Shown: positions 1 to 8,036 of the stretch, piece by piece
How the letters are laid out: each line of letters begins with the position of its first letter
How positions within the stretch are numbered: the stretch's first letter is position 1
Origin: Limnobaculum eriocheiris
GTDB lineage: Bacteria; Pseudomonadota; Gammaproteobacteria; Enterobacterales; Enterobacteriaceae
Direction of reading: 5' to 3'
Assembly: GCF_021010575.1 (NCBI RefSeq)
Contig: NZ_JAJNAG010000038.1
Span: 1 to 32,345, forward strand
Length of the DNA stretch: 32,345 nt
The notes under the pieces: generated by a model
What the model was told of the DNA's origin: nothing
Databases searched by the model: none
The model's input: the letters and a program-made list of their open reading frames with translations, nothing else
Made by a program: the position numbers and the translations under genes

Positions 1-126
1 GGTCTGAATGGTCGTATTGTTGGCATGCGCAGCTTTGGTGAATCCGCACCGGCAGAACAACTGTTTGCCGAGTTTGGCTTTACCGTTGATAACGTCGTGG
101 CGAACGCCCGTGAGTTGTTGAAGTAA
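1..126 (+). CDS. tktA: transketolase, C-terminal fragment
   Basis: The first 41 codons are open from the window edge and end in TAA. The peptide carries the typical transketolase end, with [11 protein letters not shown] followed by [10 protein letters not shown], which matches my recollection of the E. coli TktA C-terminus almost residue for residue. Transketolase is the thiamine diphosphate enzyme that moves two-carbon units between sugar phosphates in the pentose phosphate pathway. The catalytic domains lie outside the window, so integrity cannot be judged. It is followed by a good intrinsic terminator. In Yersinia-like genomes epd comes next; here it does not. The choice of tktA over tktB rests only on the neighbourhood with pgk and fbaA. 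Confidence 0.93.
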   Translation, partial: GLNGRIVGMRSFGESAPAEQLFAEFGFTVDNVVANARELLK

Positions 127-158
127 AATCAGATATTCTTCATATTGAGTTTAAGTGT

Positions 159-191
159 AAAGCCCTGATAGCAATATCAGGGCTTTTTAAT
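159..191 (+). terminator. intrinsic terminator after tktA
   Basis: A perfect 12-bp stem (AAAGCCCTGATA at 159-170 with its complement at 175-186) closes a GCAA loop and runs into a T-rich tail. It lies 33 bases after the tktA stop codon. It should separate tktA transcription from pgk. Confidence 0.88.
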
Positions 192-194
192 TTT

Positions 195-714
195 ATAACC
201 CGCAGCGGTGAGGCATGGTGTCTTACAACACATTTCTGACTTCAAAACCAAACTTTTTTAGTTTAACGACATATAACCAGTAGTAATTCTGACCGGATTT
301 TCGTAATCTGTCATTTCATGCTGAAGCGTTTCAGTTTTTGTGGTTTCAGGTATAGAATAACGGTAATATTGGAACAATGCTCGTGGTTTAAGGCTATCGA
401 TCCAATAGCGGTATCACAGACAGGCCGTACTGTTATGATTAGAATAGACGAGTTAATCTCAACTATACTTTTTCGTGTTATCATTTGCTGCAACGATTTG
501 TCCGGCATGTTAAATGTTTTCGATATGCAGGGCTCGTGCGCGTGTTTTATCTACCGCGAATGTCCTGTGTGATAAGTGATTTTTGTTAAAAGTAGCAATC
601 TTTGGTGGTGTAGAGCCGAACCGTGTCGGAAAGCACCAACCATCAGAATATATGAGTATTGGCAAAGCGTGCCGGGCTCAGGTAACTTTGAGAGAATTAA
701 CAAGAGGATTCACA
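195..714 (+). other. long regulatory gap before pgk; epd absent
   Basis: About 520 bases lie between the tktA terminator and pgk. Short open frames in both strands have no recognisable protein features, and I regard them as chance. The region holds the Cra site at 320-334. Weak promoter-like hexamers follow it, for example TAGAAT at 353-358, but none has a convincing -35 box. The pgk frame is open upstream as far as 583, but the translation of 583-714 does not look like a protein, and the ribosome site AGAGGA at 703-708 marks the start at 715. Erythrose-4-phosphate dehydrogenase (epd), the usual gene here in several Enterobacterales, is not present. Confidence 0.6.
320..334. promoter_or_regulatory. 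predicted Cra (FruR) operator upstream of pgk
   Basis: GCTGAAGCGTTTCAG is a near-perfect palindrome that fits the known Cra operator pattern (TGAAWCG-TTCA core). In E. coli, Cra represses glycolytic genes including the epd-pgk operon when fructose-1-phosphate or fructose-1,6-bisphosphate is low. Position ahead of pgk-fbaA supports the call. The site would overlap the -35 region of a possible weak promoter with TAGAAT at 353-358, which fits repression. Binding is inferred, not shown. Confidence 0.68.
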
Positions 715-1878
715 ATGACTGTAATTAAGATGAGCGATCTGGATTTAGCGGGTAAACGTGTTCTTATCCGTGCAGATCTCAACGTACCAGTAAAAGATGG
801 CAAAGTAACCTCTGATGCCCGTATCCGCGCATCGCTGCCAACTATCGAATTAGCCTTAAAACAAGGCGCTCGTGTTATGGTAACTTCTCACCTGGGTCGT
901 CCAACTGAAGGTGAATATAACGAAGAATTTTCTCTGTTACCGGTTGTGAATTATCTGAAAGACGCTATTAAATCTCCGGTTCGTCTGGCTAAAGATTATC
1001 TGGATGGTGTTGATGTTGCACAAGGTGAGTTAGTGGTTCTGGAAAACGTTCGCTTCAATAAAGGCGAAAAGAAAGACGAAGAGACGTTATCCAAAAAATA
1101 TGCTGCGCTGTGCGATGTGTTTGTCATGGATGCTTTTGGTACCGCGCACCGTGCTCAGGCATCAACGCATGGCGTTGCTAAATATGCACCGGTTGCCTGT
1201 GCGGGTCCTTTACTTTCTGATGAGCTGGAAGCATTGGGTAAAGCACTGGGTAATCCAGCCCGTCCAATGGTGGCTATTGTTGGTGGTTCTAAAGTATCAA
1301 CCAAGCTGACCGTATTAGGTTCCCTGTCTAAGATTGCTGACCAACTGGTTGTTGGTGGTGGTATCGCAAATACCTTTATTGCGGCTCAAGGCCACAACGT
1401 TGGTAAATCACTGTATGAAGCCGATCTGATTCCTGAAGCGAAAAAACTGATGGAAACTTGCCATATTCCGGTTCCTACCGATGTGCGTGTGGCAACTGAG
1501 TTTTCTGAAACTGCACCAGCAACCATGAAATCTGTTGCTGATATTAAAAATGATGAACAAGTTCTGGACTTAGGCGATGCCTCTGCTGAAGAGCTGGCAG
1601 CGATCCTGAGAAAAGCGAAAACTATCCTGTGGAATGGCCCGGTTGGCGTATTTGAGTTCCCTAACTTCCGTAAAGGAACTGAAATCGTTGCTCAGGCTAT
1701 TGCTGAGAGTGATGCATTCTCTATTGCAGGTGGTGGTGATACGTTGGCTGCGATCGATCTGTTTGGTATCGCAGATAAAATTTCTTATATCTCAACCGGT
1801 GGCGGCGCTTTCCTTGAGTTCGTTGAAGGTAAAAAACTGCCGGCAGTTGTGATGTTAGAAGAGCGTGCAAAGGGTTAA
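715..1878 (+). CDS. pgk: phosphoglycerate kinase
   Basis: Pgk transfers phosphate from 1,3-bisphosphoglycerate to ADP in cytoplasmic glycolysis. The protein has 387 residues, the same as E. coli Pgk. RADLNVP at residues 19-25 is the N-domain signature, SHLGRP follows near residue 60, and the glycine-rich GGGDTLAAI near the C-terminus forms part of the nucleotide-binding domain. I chose the ATG at 715 because it gives the family N-terminus ([15 protein letters not shown]) and has AGAGGA 6 bases upstream; an in-frame upstream extension to 583 is not protein-like. The gene is preceded by a Cra operator and followed by a terminator, then fbaA. Confidence 0.98.
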   Translation: MTVIKMSDLDLAGKRVLIRADLNVPVKDGKVTSDARIRASLPTIELALKQGARVMVTSHLGRPTEGEYNEEFSLLPVVNYLKDAIKSPVRLAKDYLDGVDVAQGELVVLENVRFNKGEKKDEETLSKKYAALCDVFVMDAFGTAHRAQASTHGVAKYAPVACAGPLLSDELEALGKALGNPARPMVAIVGGSKVSTKLTVLGSLSKIADQLVVGGGIANTFIAAQGHNVGKSLYEADLIPEAKKLMETCHIPVPTDVRVATEFSETAPATMKSVADIKNDEQVLDLGDASAEELAAILRKAKTILWNGPVGVFEFPNFRKGTEIVAQAIAESDAFSIAGGGDTLAAIDLFGIADKISYISTGGGAFLEFVEGKKLPAVVMLEERAKG

Positions 1879-1887
1879 TTCGATAAG

Positions 1888-1914
1888 ACGGGAGGCTTGC
1901 CTCCCGTTTCTTCT
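1888..1914 (+). terminator. intrinsic terminator after pgk
   Basis: ACGGGAGGC at 1888-1896 pairs with GCCTCCCGT at 1899-1907 and is followed by TTCTTCT. It lies 10 bases after the pgk stop codon. The U-tract is interrupted, so some read-through into fbaA is likely, which would keep pgk and fbaA partly co-transcribed. Confidence 0.75.
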
Positions 1915-1975
1915 ATTATTTATAGGGTAAATTTATTTTATCCATCAATAACCAATGAAAAATAGGACGAGTAGC

Positions 1976-3052
1976 ATGTCTAAAATTTTTGATTTCGTAA
2001 AACCGGGTGTTATCACTGGTGATGATGTTCAGAAAGTATTCAAAATTGCTAAAGAGAATAATTTCGCATTACCTGCAGTTAACTGCGTAGGTACTGATTC
2101 TATCAACGCGGTTATTGAAGCAGCTGCAAAAGTTCGTGCTCCGGTCATTGTTCAGTTTTCTAACGGCGGTGCTCAGTTTATGGCCGGTAAAGGTATGAAA
2201 CTGGAAGGTCAGGGCAATGCTATCGTTGGTGCTATCTCCGGTGCTAAACATGTGCATCTGGTGGCTGAACATTATGGTGTGCCGGTGATTCTGCACACTG
2301 ACCACTGTGCTAAGAAGTTACTGCCGTGGTTAGATGGTCTGTTAGACGCGGGTGAAAAACACTTTGCAGAAACCGGTAAGCCTCTGTTCTCTTCCCATAT
2401 GATTGACCTGTCTGAAGAGTCTCTGGAAGAAAACATTGAGATTTGTAGCAAGTATCTGAAGCGTATGTCTAAAATTGGTATGACGCTGGAGATCGAACTG
2501 GGTTGTACCGGTGGTGAAGAAGACGGCGTTGATAACAGCCATCTGGATAACTCCGCGCTTTATACTCAGCCAGAAGATGTGGATTATGCTTACGAGAAGT
2601 TAAACGCTATTAGCCCACGTTTCACCATTGCTGCTTCATTTGGTAACGTTCACGGTGTTTACAAGCCGGGTAACGTACAGCTGACGCCAAAAATTCTGCA
2701 CAACTCTCAGGAATATGTTTCTAAGAAACATAACCTGCCGCACAACAGCCTGGATTTCGTATTCCACGGCGGTTCTGGTTCAACAGCAGCAGAAATCAAA
2801 GAAGCCGTTGGCTATGGCGTAGTAAAAATGAATATCGATACCGATACCCAATGGGCAACCTGGGAAGGTATTCTGGAATATTACAAGAAAAATGAAGGCT
2901 ATCTGCAAGGTCAACTGGGTAACCCGGAAGGCGCAGATAAACCAAATAAAAAATACTATGACCCACGTGCATGGTTACGCGCTGGTCAGGTAACGATGAT
3001 TGCTCGTTTAGAAAAAGCATTCAAAGAACTGAACTGCGAAAACGTACTGTAA
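1976..3052 (+). CDS. fbaA: class II fructose-1,6-bisphosphate aldolase
   Basis: FbaA cleaves fructose-1,6-bisphosphate to glyceraldehyde-3-phosphate and dihydroxyacetone phosphate, using zinc. The 358-residue protein is one shorter than E. coli FbaA. HTDHCAKK places the catalytic Asp at 109 and a zinc-binding His at 110, the same numbers as in E. coli. ELGCTGGEEDG and FHGGSGS carry further zinc and phosphate contacts. An upstream ATG at 1955 would add seven residues, but the ATG at 1976 gives the family start MSKIFDFVKPG and has AGGACGAG just before it. In E. coli mscS follows fbaA; here argO follows directly. Confidence 0.98.
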   Translation: MSKIFDFVKPGVITGDDVQKVFKIAKENNFALPAVNCVGTDSINAVIEAAAKVRAPVIVQFSNGGAQFMAGKGMKLEGQGNAIVGAISGAKHVHLVAEHYGVPVILHTDHCAKKLLPWLDGLLDAGEKHFAETGKPLFSSHMIDLSEESLEENIEICSKYLKRMSKIGMTLEIELGCTGGEEDGVDNSHLDNSALYTQPEDVDYAYEKLNAISPRFTIAASFGNVHGVYKPGNVQLTPKILHNSQEYVSKKHNLPHNSLDFVFHGGSGSTAAEIKEAVGYGVVKMNIDTDTQWATWEGILEYYKKNEGYLQGQLGNPEGADKPNKKYYDPRAWLRAGQVTMIARLEKAFKELNCENVL

Positions 3053-3078
3053 TCGTTATTGCTTTAATGGGTTGACAA

Positions 3079-3108
3079 ACACCGGCTGGAAACAGCCGGT
3101 GTTTTTTT
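3079..3108 (+). terminator. strong intrinsic terminator after fbaA
   Basis: A perfect 10-bp stem (ACACCGGCTG with CAGCCGGTGT) closes a GAAA tetraloop and is followed by an unbroken run of seven T (3102-3108). This is a textbook rho-independent terminator, 26 bases after the fbaA stop codon. Confidence 0.95.
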
Positions 3109-3161
3109 GTCCGGATAATTTAAACCATTCTGATCAAAACCTGTTTGATCATTAGTTCCGC

Positions 3162-3212
3162 CTAATGGGTGATAAGAATTATCCATTTCTCATTATCATC
3201 ATCACCCGTTAG
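3162..3212. promoter_or_regulatory. inverted repeat upstream of argO, possible ArgP operator
   Basis: CTAATGGGTGAT at 3162-3173 and ATCACCCGTTAG at 3201-3212 are complementary at 11 of 12 positions with a 27-base spacer. The repeat lies 45 bases before the argO start. ArgP, the LysR-type regulator encoded at 4751-5644, is known to activate argO in E. coli, and LysR proteins bind dyads of this size. It could instead fold as a leader RNA hairpin if transcription starts upstream. The assignment is inference. Confidence 0.4.
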
Positions 3213-3257
3213 TCTATCGCCCGATGAAATTTGTGAAGAGTTAACGCGAGGAATAAC

Positions 3258-3884
3258 GTGCTGGTAGCCTATTTCCAGGGGATTATTTTAGGGATGGCAA
3301 TGATTCTGCCTATTGGACCGCAGAATGCTTTTGTGCTGTCTCAAGGAGTTCGCCGTCAATATCCGGTGATGGTGGCAGCGCTTTGCGCCATGAGTGATGC
3401 TATTTTAATTTCTTTGGGCGTGTTTGGCGGCGGGGCGCTATTGGCCCAGTCGCCGCTGTTGTTACAACTGGTAACTTGGGCAGGCGTAGCCTTTCTGATT
3501 TGGTATGGATGGGGTGCCTTTCGTGAGGCATTTAAACCCAATCCGGACACTTTTAGTATGGATAGTCAGACACTGCATACGCGCTATCGTATTATTGCTA
3601 CGGTTCTGGCGGTCACCTGGCTAAACCCACATGTTTATCTGGATACCGTAGTGGTATTAGGCAGCCTGGGAGAGCAGTTTGGCGATTTAAGATTATGGTT
3701 TGTCATCGGTGCAGTAACGGCCTCAATTATCTGGTTCTTTTCGCTGGCTATACTGGCAGCCTGGATGGCTCCCTGGCTGCAAAAGAGCCTGGCTCAACGG
3801 GGTATTAACCTGCTGGTTGGCACGGTAATGTGGGTCATTGCCATACAATTGGCCAGACATGCGCTTGCGGGTTTGTTGAGCTGA
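3258..3884 (+). CDS. argO: arginine exporter ArgO (LysE family)
   Basis: ArgO is an inner-membrane exporter of L-arginine (and the toxic analogue canavanine) in the LysE/RhtB superfamily. The 208 residues form about six hydrophobic segments. Family landmarks are [16 protein letters not shown] near the N-terminus and [11 protein letters not shown] in the middle, both shared with E. coli ArgO (211 residues). The start is a GTG at 3258 preceded by GCGAGGA, which places the family N-terminus correctly. Its known activator gene argP is two genes downstream on the opposite strand, the arrangement seen in E. coli. The usual upstream neighbour mscS is missing. Confidence 0.95.
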   Translation: MLVAYFQGIILGMAMILPIGPQNAFVLSQGVRRQYPVMVAALCAMSDAILISLGVFGGGALLAQSPLLLQLVTWAGVAFLIWYGWGAFREAFKPNPDTFSMDSQTLHTRYRIIATVLAVTWLNPHVYLDTVVVLGSLGEQFGDLRLWFVIGAVTASIIWFFSLAILAAWMAPWLQKSLAQRGINLLVGTVMWVIAIQLARHALAGLLS

Positions 3885-3933
3885 TCTAATCTTCATTCTG
3901 AGTCAACGGAACGTCAGGATGTTGTAAATTCTG

Positions 3934-3961
3934 TTGCCATTGTTCCGGATAATTCTATCAT
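3934..3961 (+). promoter_or_regulatory. predicted sigma-70 promoter for yggE
   Basis: TTGCCA at 3934-3939 and TATCAT at 3956-3961 each match the consensus at five of six positions with a 16-base spacer. A start near 3968 would leave a leader of about 58 bases that begins almost at once with the hairpin at 3978-4002. Confidence 0.5.
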
Positions 3962-3977
3962 TGGTTCGGTTATATAT

Positions 3978-4002
3978 TGATGGCGCAGGCTTTGCGCCAT
4001 CA
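3978..4002 (+). terminator. perfect hairpin between argO and yggE
   Basis: TGATGGCGCA pairs perfectly with TGCGCCATCA around a GGCTT loop. The bases after it (GGTTATTCTTT) are only weakly T-rich. It may end argO transcription, or protect the 5' end of the yggE mRNA; the sequence does not decide between these. Confidence 0.45.
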
Positions 4003-4026
4003 GGTTATTCTTTCCGAGGAGAATTC

Positions 4027-4743
4027 ATGAAATTAAAAGCGCTGGCGATGGCTGCTATGGTGGCCATGTTACCAATGACGATGCAGGCAGCAGAGTTGCC
4101 CGATGGTCCGCATATTGTAACTTCAGGTACCGGAACCATCGAAGTTCAACCGGATATGGCAACCTTGCTGATCGAGGTAAAAGTATCTGACAAAGATGCT
4201 GCGGTAGCGAAAAAGCAAAACGATGAGCGTGTTGCTAAATATATGGAGTTTCTGGAGAAGAACGGCATTGCCAAAGCTGATATTGATGCAGCGAATATCC
4301 AGACCCGGTTGGAATATAACTACCCAAACAGTAGCGACAGCAGCAAAGTGGTAAAAGACTATGCGGCGGTTCGTCTGGTAAAAGTCACCGTTCGTCAACT
4401 GGATAAGCTGAACACCCTGCTGGATGGTGCACTAAGCGCGGGTCTGAATGAGATCCGTGATGTCACGCTGGGCGTGGCTAAAGATGATACTTATCGTAAT
4501 GAAGTGCGTAAAAAGGCCGTTGAGAATGCCAAAGTTCAGGCAGAAGAGTTAGCAAAAGACTTTGGTGTTAAGTTGGGGTCAGTATTTAGCATTCGTTATC
4601 GTGCCGCTAACCCAATGCCGGTGCCGATGATGCGTGCCTATAAATCCGATGCTGTCTCTGCCAGCGGTATTAATGAAACATACCAGCAGCAGAGCATCAG
4701 CTTTAACGATCAGGTTGACGTGGTATTTGATATCCAACGTTAA
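4027..4743 (+). CDS. yggE: periplasmic SIMPL-domain protein YggE
   Basis: This 238-residue protein matches E. coli YggE (246 residues), a SIMPL/DUF541 protein linked to oxidative stress tolerance but without a defined biochemical role. Residues 1-22 form a signal peptide (two lysines, a hydrophobic core, then MQAAE), so export to the periplasm is expected. The body starts with VTSGTGTIEVQPDMA, the typical SIMPL opening. The ATG at 4027 has a strong CGAGGAGA site and gives the proper signal peptide; an open frame upstream to 3934 runs through the promoter and hairpin and is not coding. It converges with argP, seven bases separating the two stops. Confidence 0.92.
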   Translation: MKLKALAMAAMVAMLPMTMQAAELPDGPHIVTSGTGTIEVQPDMATLLIEVKVSDKDAAVAKKQNDERVAKYMEFLEKNGIAKADIDAANIQTRLEYNYPNSSDSSKVVKDYAAVRLVKVTVRQLDKLNTLLDGALSAGLNEIRDVTLGVAKDDTYRNEVRKKAVENAKVQAEELAKDFGVKLGSVFSIRYRAANPMPVPMMRAYKSDAVSASGINETYQQQSISFNDQVDVVFDIQR

Positions 4744-4750
4744 CTGCGCA

Positions 4751-5644
4751 TCAGATCTGTCTTAATACCTGACGCCCGTAACTTAACAGGGCGTCAGTGA
4801 CTCCCCGCATAATCTTGCTCTCCGGTGAGAATCGATGCCAGTAAAGCATCCGGCGTTGACACAGACCCGGGGTCAAATCCATTAACTCACCGTTAGCCAG
4901 TTCCCGCTCGATTTGCAGATGTGGAATCATACAACAGGTGGTCCCCTGTTTTGCCAACTGTACAAAAGCTTCTGAAGAGCTAACGATATTACAGGGTACA
5001 CTGCCCGGCGGCAGGTCAAAGTTCTGTTGCAGGAATGCCTGATGCATATCATCCAGATGGTCAAACGCCACGGCTGGCGCTTTAAGCAATGCCGAACGGG
5101 TTACACCGTTAGGAAAGTAGCGTTCAGCAAAGTCGGGTGATGCTACAAAGATGTAGTCCAATGCGCCCAACTGATCCACCAGACAGCGCGGTAGCGCCTG
5201 AGGCTGGATACTTACGGCACCAACCACTTCCCCTAAGCGTAAACGTTCCTGAGTACGGGTTTCATCTTCAACCTGTAGGTTTAAGCGAATGGGTGAATCT
5301 GACAGCACCGGTTTTAGTGCCGGTAATAGCCAGGTCGCCAGACTGTCGGCGTTAACGGCGAGGGAGAGCTGTAATGGCGAGTCGGCACTACCTTCGTCAC
5401 TGAGCCATTCGTCCTCCAGTAACTCCACCTGATGCAGTAGTGCTAATAGCTTCTGCCCTTGCTCTGTAGGGCGAGGTGGAACGGTACGGATCAGTAGCGG
5501 CTGACCATACAGGTATTCAAGCTGTTTAATGCGTTGAGATACGGCTGATTGTGTAATGCATAACTTTTGTGCTGCACGTTCAAACCCGCGCTCACGGATA
5601 ACCGCATCCAGCGCCTGAAGTACGCGATAATCTGGGCGTTTCAT
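4751..5644 (-). CDS. argP: LysR-type regulator ArgP (IciA)
   Basis: ArgP is a cytoplasmic transcription factor that activates argO with arginine and is antagonised by lysine; it has also been studied as IciA, an inhibitor of replication initiation. The 297-residue length equals that of E. coli ArgP. The N-terminal winged helix-turn-helix contains [20 protein letters not shown], followed by the linker helix with [15 protein letters not shown] and a two-lobed effector domain with long stretches matching E. coli (for example [13 protein letters not shown]). It is divergent from rpiA and lies near its target argO. Confidence 0.97.
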   Translation of the reverse strand: MKRPDYRVLQALDAVIRERGFERAAQKLCITQSAVSQRIKQLEYLYGQPLLIRTVPPRPTEQGQKLLALLHQVELLEDEWLSDEGSADSPLQLSLAVNADSLATWLLPALKPVLSDSPIRLNLQVEDETRTQERLRLGEVVGAVSIQPQALPRCLVDQLGALDYIFVASPDFAERYFPNGVTRSALLKAPAVAFDHLDDMHQAFLQQNFDLPPGSVPCNIVSSSEAFVQLAKQGTTCCMIPHLQIERELANGELMDLTPGLCQRRMLYWHRFSPESKIMRGVTDALLSYGRQVLRQI

Positions 5645-5730
5645 TCCTAAGTATTCTCCGTTTTAATCAGACCGTCTCTCTGTCACTATGCCATACTTTT
5701 TTGATTATCGTATGCTTCTGACAGGTTTAA

Positions 5731-5759
5731 CTGTTTCGCCTCGTGGGTTACTCTATAAT
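5731..5759 (+). promoter_or_regulatory. likely rpiA promoter
   Basis: A perfect TATAAT at 5754-5759 lies 34 bases before the rpiA ATG. The -35 position (CTGTTT at 5731-5736, 17-base spacer) is poor. The 12-mer starting at the -10 box recurs exactly upstream of serA. Confidence 0.45.
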
Positions 5760-5793
5760 AATCACATTTTTGACAGCATAGGTAGATTTCACC

Positions 5794-6453
5794 ATGACTC
5801 AGGATGAACTGAAAAAAGCAGTAGGCTGGGCGGCATTGAAATATGTACGCCCGGGAACCATTGTAGGCGTAGGTACTGGCTCAACTGCTGCGCATTTTAT
5901 TGATGCGTTAGGTTCAATTAAAGAGCAAATTGAAGGAGCCGTTTCCAGCTCTAATGACTCAACGGCTAAACTGAAGAAGTTGGGGATTCAGATTTTTGAT
6001 TGCAACGAAGTAGATTCTTTGGATATCTATGTTGACGGTGCCGATGAAATTAACGGCCATATGCAGATGATTAAGGGGGGCGGTGCGGCGCTGACCAGAG
6101 AAAAAATTATTGCGGCGATTTCCCGCAAGTTTATCTGTATTGCCGACAGTTCCAAGCAGGTTGATATTCTGGGGGCTTTTCCGTTGCCGGTAGAGGTGAT
6201 CCCTATGGCCAGAGCCTACGTTGCCAGAGAGCTGGTAAAACTGGGCGGTATGCCGGAGTACCGTCAGGGTGTGGTTACCGATAATGGCAATATCATTCTG
6301 GATGTTCACAATCTGAAGATTATGGATGCCGTAGCGATGGAGAATAAGATTAATAGCATCGCCGGTGTGGTAACCGTAGGGCTGTTTGCTAACCGTGGTG
6401 CTGATGTGGCATTGATTGGTACTGCTGATGGCGTAAAAGTCATCGAATCTTAA
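5794..6453 (+). CDS. rpiA: ribose-5-phosphate isomerase A
   Basis: RpiA interconverts ribose-5-phosphate and ribulose-5-phosphate in the pentose phosphate pathway. The length of 219 residues equals that of E. coli RpiA. The phosphate-binding GTGSTAAHF lies at residues 27-35. Active-site residues fall at their E. coli positions: Asp81 and Asp84 in DGADEIN, Lys94 in MIKGGG and Glu103 in LTREK. The ATG start follows a modest AGG site. The gene is divergent from argP. Confidence 0.98.
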   Translation: MTQDELKKAVGWAALKYVRPGTIVGVGTGSTAAHFIDALGSIKEQIEGAVSSSNDSTAKLKKLGIQIFDCNEVDSLDIYVDGADEINGHMQMIKGGGAALTREKIIAAISRKFICIADSSKQVDILGAFPLPVEVIPMARAYVARELVKLGGMPEYRQGVVTDNGNIILDVHNLKIMDAVAMENKINSIAGVVTVGLFANRGADVALIGTADGVKVIES

Positions 6454-6462
6454 TGATGTTAT

Positions 6463-6496
6463 CCCCGAATTTTATATAACCCTATAAAATTCGGGG
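6463..6496. terminator. long AT-rich hairpin after rpiA
   Basis: CCCCGAATTTTATA at 6463-6476 pairs perfectly with the complement at 6483-6496, giving a 14-bp stem with a six-base loop. It starts seven bases after the rpiA stop. No T-run follows on either strand, so termination is possible but not typical; a 3'-end stabilising role is equally likely. Confidence 0.45.
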
Positions 6497-6540
6497 AGAT
6501 ATTAAAAAATTATTACATATAATTAAAAAAATATTAATTT

Positions 6541-6556
6541 GGTGATATATATCACA
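6541..6556. promoter_or_regulatory. predicted CRP site upstream of serA
   Basis: GGTGATATATATCACA matches the CRP pattern TGTGA-N6-TCACA at nine of ten conserved positions and is palindromic in its centre. It lies about 190 bases before serA. E. coli serA is known to respond to cAMP-CRP and Lrp, which fits. The surrounding sequence is very AT-rich. Binding is inferred. Confidence 0.55.
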
Positions 6557-6713
6557 CTTAGCGTTTTCGTGACGTTAAGACGCTGCCCTTTCTTATCAGT
6601 GGCAGAATAAAACACCTAAATTAAAACATTCACTTATGCCTTCTACTGATATATAAGCAATCGATTGTATTGCCGTAACTTCTATTTTTGATATGTTGGT
6701 TAGACAGGGTCCA

Positions 6714-6719
6714 TATAAT
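6714..6719 (+). promoter_or_regulatory. -10 box of a probable serA promoter
   Basis: A perfect TATAAT lies 24 bases before the serA start. A good -35 box at 16-18 bases is not visible; TTGATA at 6688-6693 is 20 bases away. Dependence on an activator (CRP at 6541-6556, or Lrp) would explain this. Confidence 0.4.
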
Positions 6720-6743
6720 AATCACTAGGGCAAGGTTCAGCAG

Positions 6744-7976
6744 ATGGTAAAAGTATCGTTGGAAAAAGAGAGAATTAAGTTTCTCCTGGTGGAAGGTGTT
6801 CACCAAAGTACGGTAGATAACCTGTGTGCAGCAGGTTATACCAACATTGAATATCATAAAGGTGCATTAGATGATGAAACGCTGAAGGTAGCAATTCGCG
6901 ATGCGCATTTTGTCGGTATTCGTTCCCGTACTCATTTAAGTGCAGACATTCTGGCAGCGGCAGAAAAATTGGTAGCCATCGGTTGTTTTTGTATTGGTAC
7001 CAATCAGGTTGACCTGCATGCAGCCGCTAAACGTGGTATCCCTGTGTTTAACGCACCATTCTCCAATACTCGTTCCGTTGCAGAGATGGTGTTAGGGGAG
7101 ATTCTGCTGTTACTGCGTCGTATTCCTGAGGCGAATGCCAAGGCTCATCGCGGTGAGTGGTGTAAGCTGGCGGTTGGTTGCTTTGAGGCGCGTGGTAAAA
7201 ATCTGGGGATTATTGGTTACGGCCATATCGGAACCCAACTGGGTATTCTGGCAGAGTCTATCGGTATGAATGTGATGTTCTACGATATTGAGAATAAACT
7301 ACCGTTGGGGAATGCTACTCAGGTACGCCATTTATCCGATCTGCTAAATATGAGCGATGTGGTGACGTTACACGTACCGGAAACCGCCAGTACTAAGAAT
7401 ATGATGGGGCATAAAGAGCTGGCGCTGATGAAGCCTGGGTCTGTGCTGATCAACGCTTCACGCGGTACGGTAGTAGATATTCCGGCATTGTGTAGCGCAT
7501 TGGAAAGTAATCATATAGCAGGGGCCGCTCTGGACGTATTCCCAACCGAACCGGCAACCAATCAGGATCCGTTTGAATCGCCATTAACTGCTTTTGATAA
7601 TGTGCTGATTACACCGCATATTGGTGGTTCTACTCAGGAAGCTCAGGCCAACATTGGTAATGAAGTTGCTGGCAAACTGGCGAAATATTCTGATAACGGC
7701 TCAACGCTTTCTGCGGTTAACTTCCCGGAGGTTTCCCTGCCGGCACCAAGTGAAAATGTCAGCCGCTTACTGCATATTCATGAAAACCGCCCCGGGGTTC
7801 TGAATCAGATTAACCATATCTTTGCGGAAGAGGGCATCAACATTGCAGCTCAGTTCCTGCAAACCAATAATGATATTGGCTATGTGGTTATTGATGTGGA
7901 AACCGATCGTTCAGATGAAGCACTGGAACATATGAAGTCGATTCAGGGCACCATTCGTGCGAGATTGTTGTTTTGA
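6744..7976 (+). CDS. serA: D-3-phosphoglycerate dehydrogenase
   Basis: SerA oxidises 3-phosphoglycerate with NAD as the first step of serine synthesis and is inhibited by serine. The 410-residue length equals the E. coli enzyme. The NAD-binding motif GYGHIG lies near residue 158. Catalytic Arg240 (NASRGT), Glu269 and His292 (TPHIGGST) are at the E. coli positions. The C-terminal ACT domain, which binds serine, begins around HENRPGVL. The ribosome site is weak (AAGG about 10 bases upstream). It is followed by a terminator and converges with ygfA. Confidence 0.98.
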   Translation: MVKVSLEKERIKFLLVEGVHQSTVDNLCAAGYTNIEYHKGALDDETLKVAIRDAHFVGIRSRTHLSADILAAAEKLVAIGCFCIGTNQVDLHAAAKRGIPVFNAPFSNTRSVAEMVLGEILLLLRRIPEANAKAHRGEWCKLAVGCFEARGKNLGIIGYGHIGTQLGILAESIGMNVMFYDIENKLPLGNATQVRHLSDLLNMSDVVTLHVPETASTKNMMGHKELALMKPGSVLINASRGTVVDIPALCSALESNHIAGAALDVFPTEPATNQDPFESPLTAFDNVLITPHIGGSTQEAQANIGNEVAGKLAKYSDNGSTLSAVNFPEVSLPAPSENVSRLLHIHENRPGVLNQINHIFAEEGINIAAQFLQTNNDIGYVVIDVETDRSDEALEHMKSIQGTIRARLLF

Positions 7977-7996
7977 TTGAAGCTGATGGTGGATAT

Positions 7997-8023
7997 GGCG
8001 GCTGATTAGCCGCCTTTATTTTA
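7997..8023 (+). terminator. intrinsic terminator after serA
   Basis: GGCGGCT pairs with AGCCGCC around a GATT loop (7997-8014) and is followed by TTTATTTTA. It lies in the 60-base gap between the convergent serA and ygfA. Confidence 0.88.
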
Positions 8024-8036
8024 TTCGCCAGAATAG

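Noticed and set aside
583-714. In-frame extension of pgk, with an N-terminal stretch loosely like a dehydrogenase start (KVAIFGG)
   Set aside because: The resemblance to the Epd N-terminus lasts only a few residues, then ends. The ribosome site and the family N-terminus both place the pgk start at 715.
4771-4795. GACGCCC/GGGCGTC inverted repeat as a terminator for yggE
   Set aside because: It lies inside the 3' end of the argP coding region, with no T-run in the forward direction; it might still help stop yggE transcription but cannot be called.
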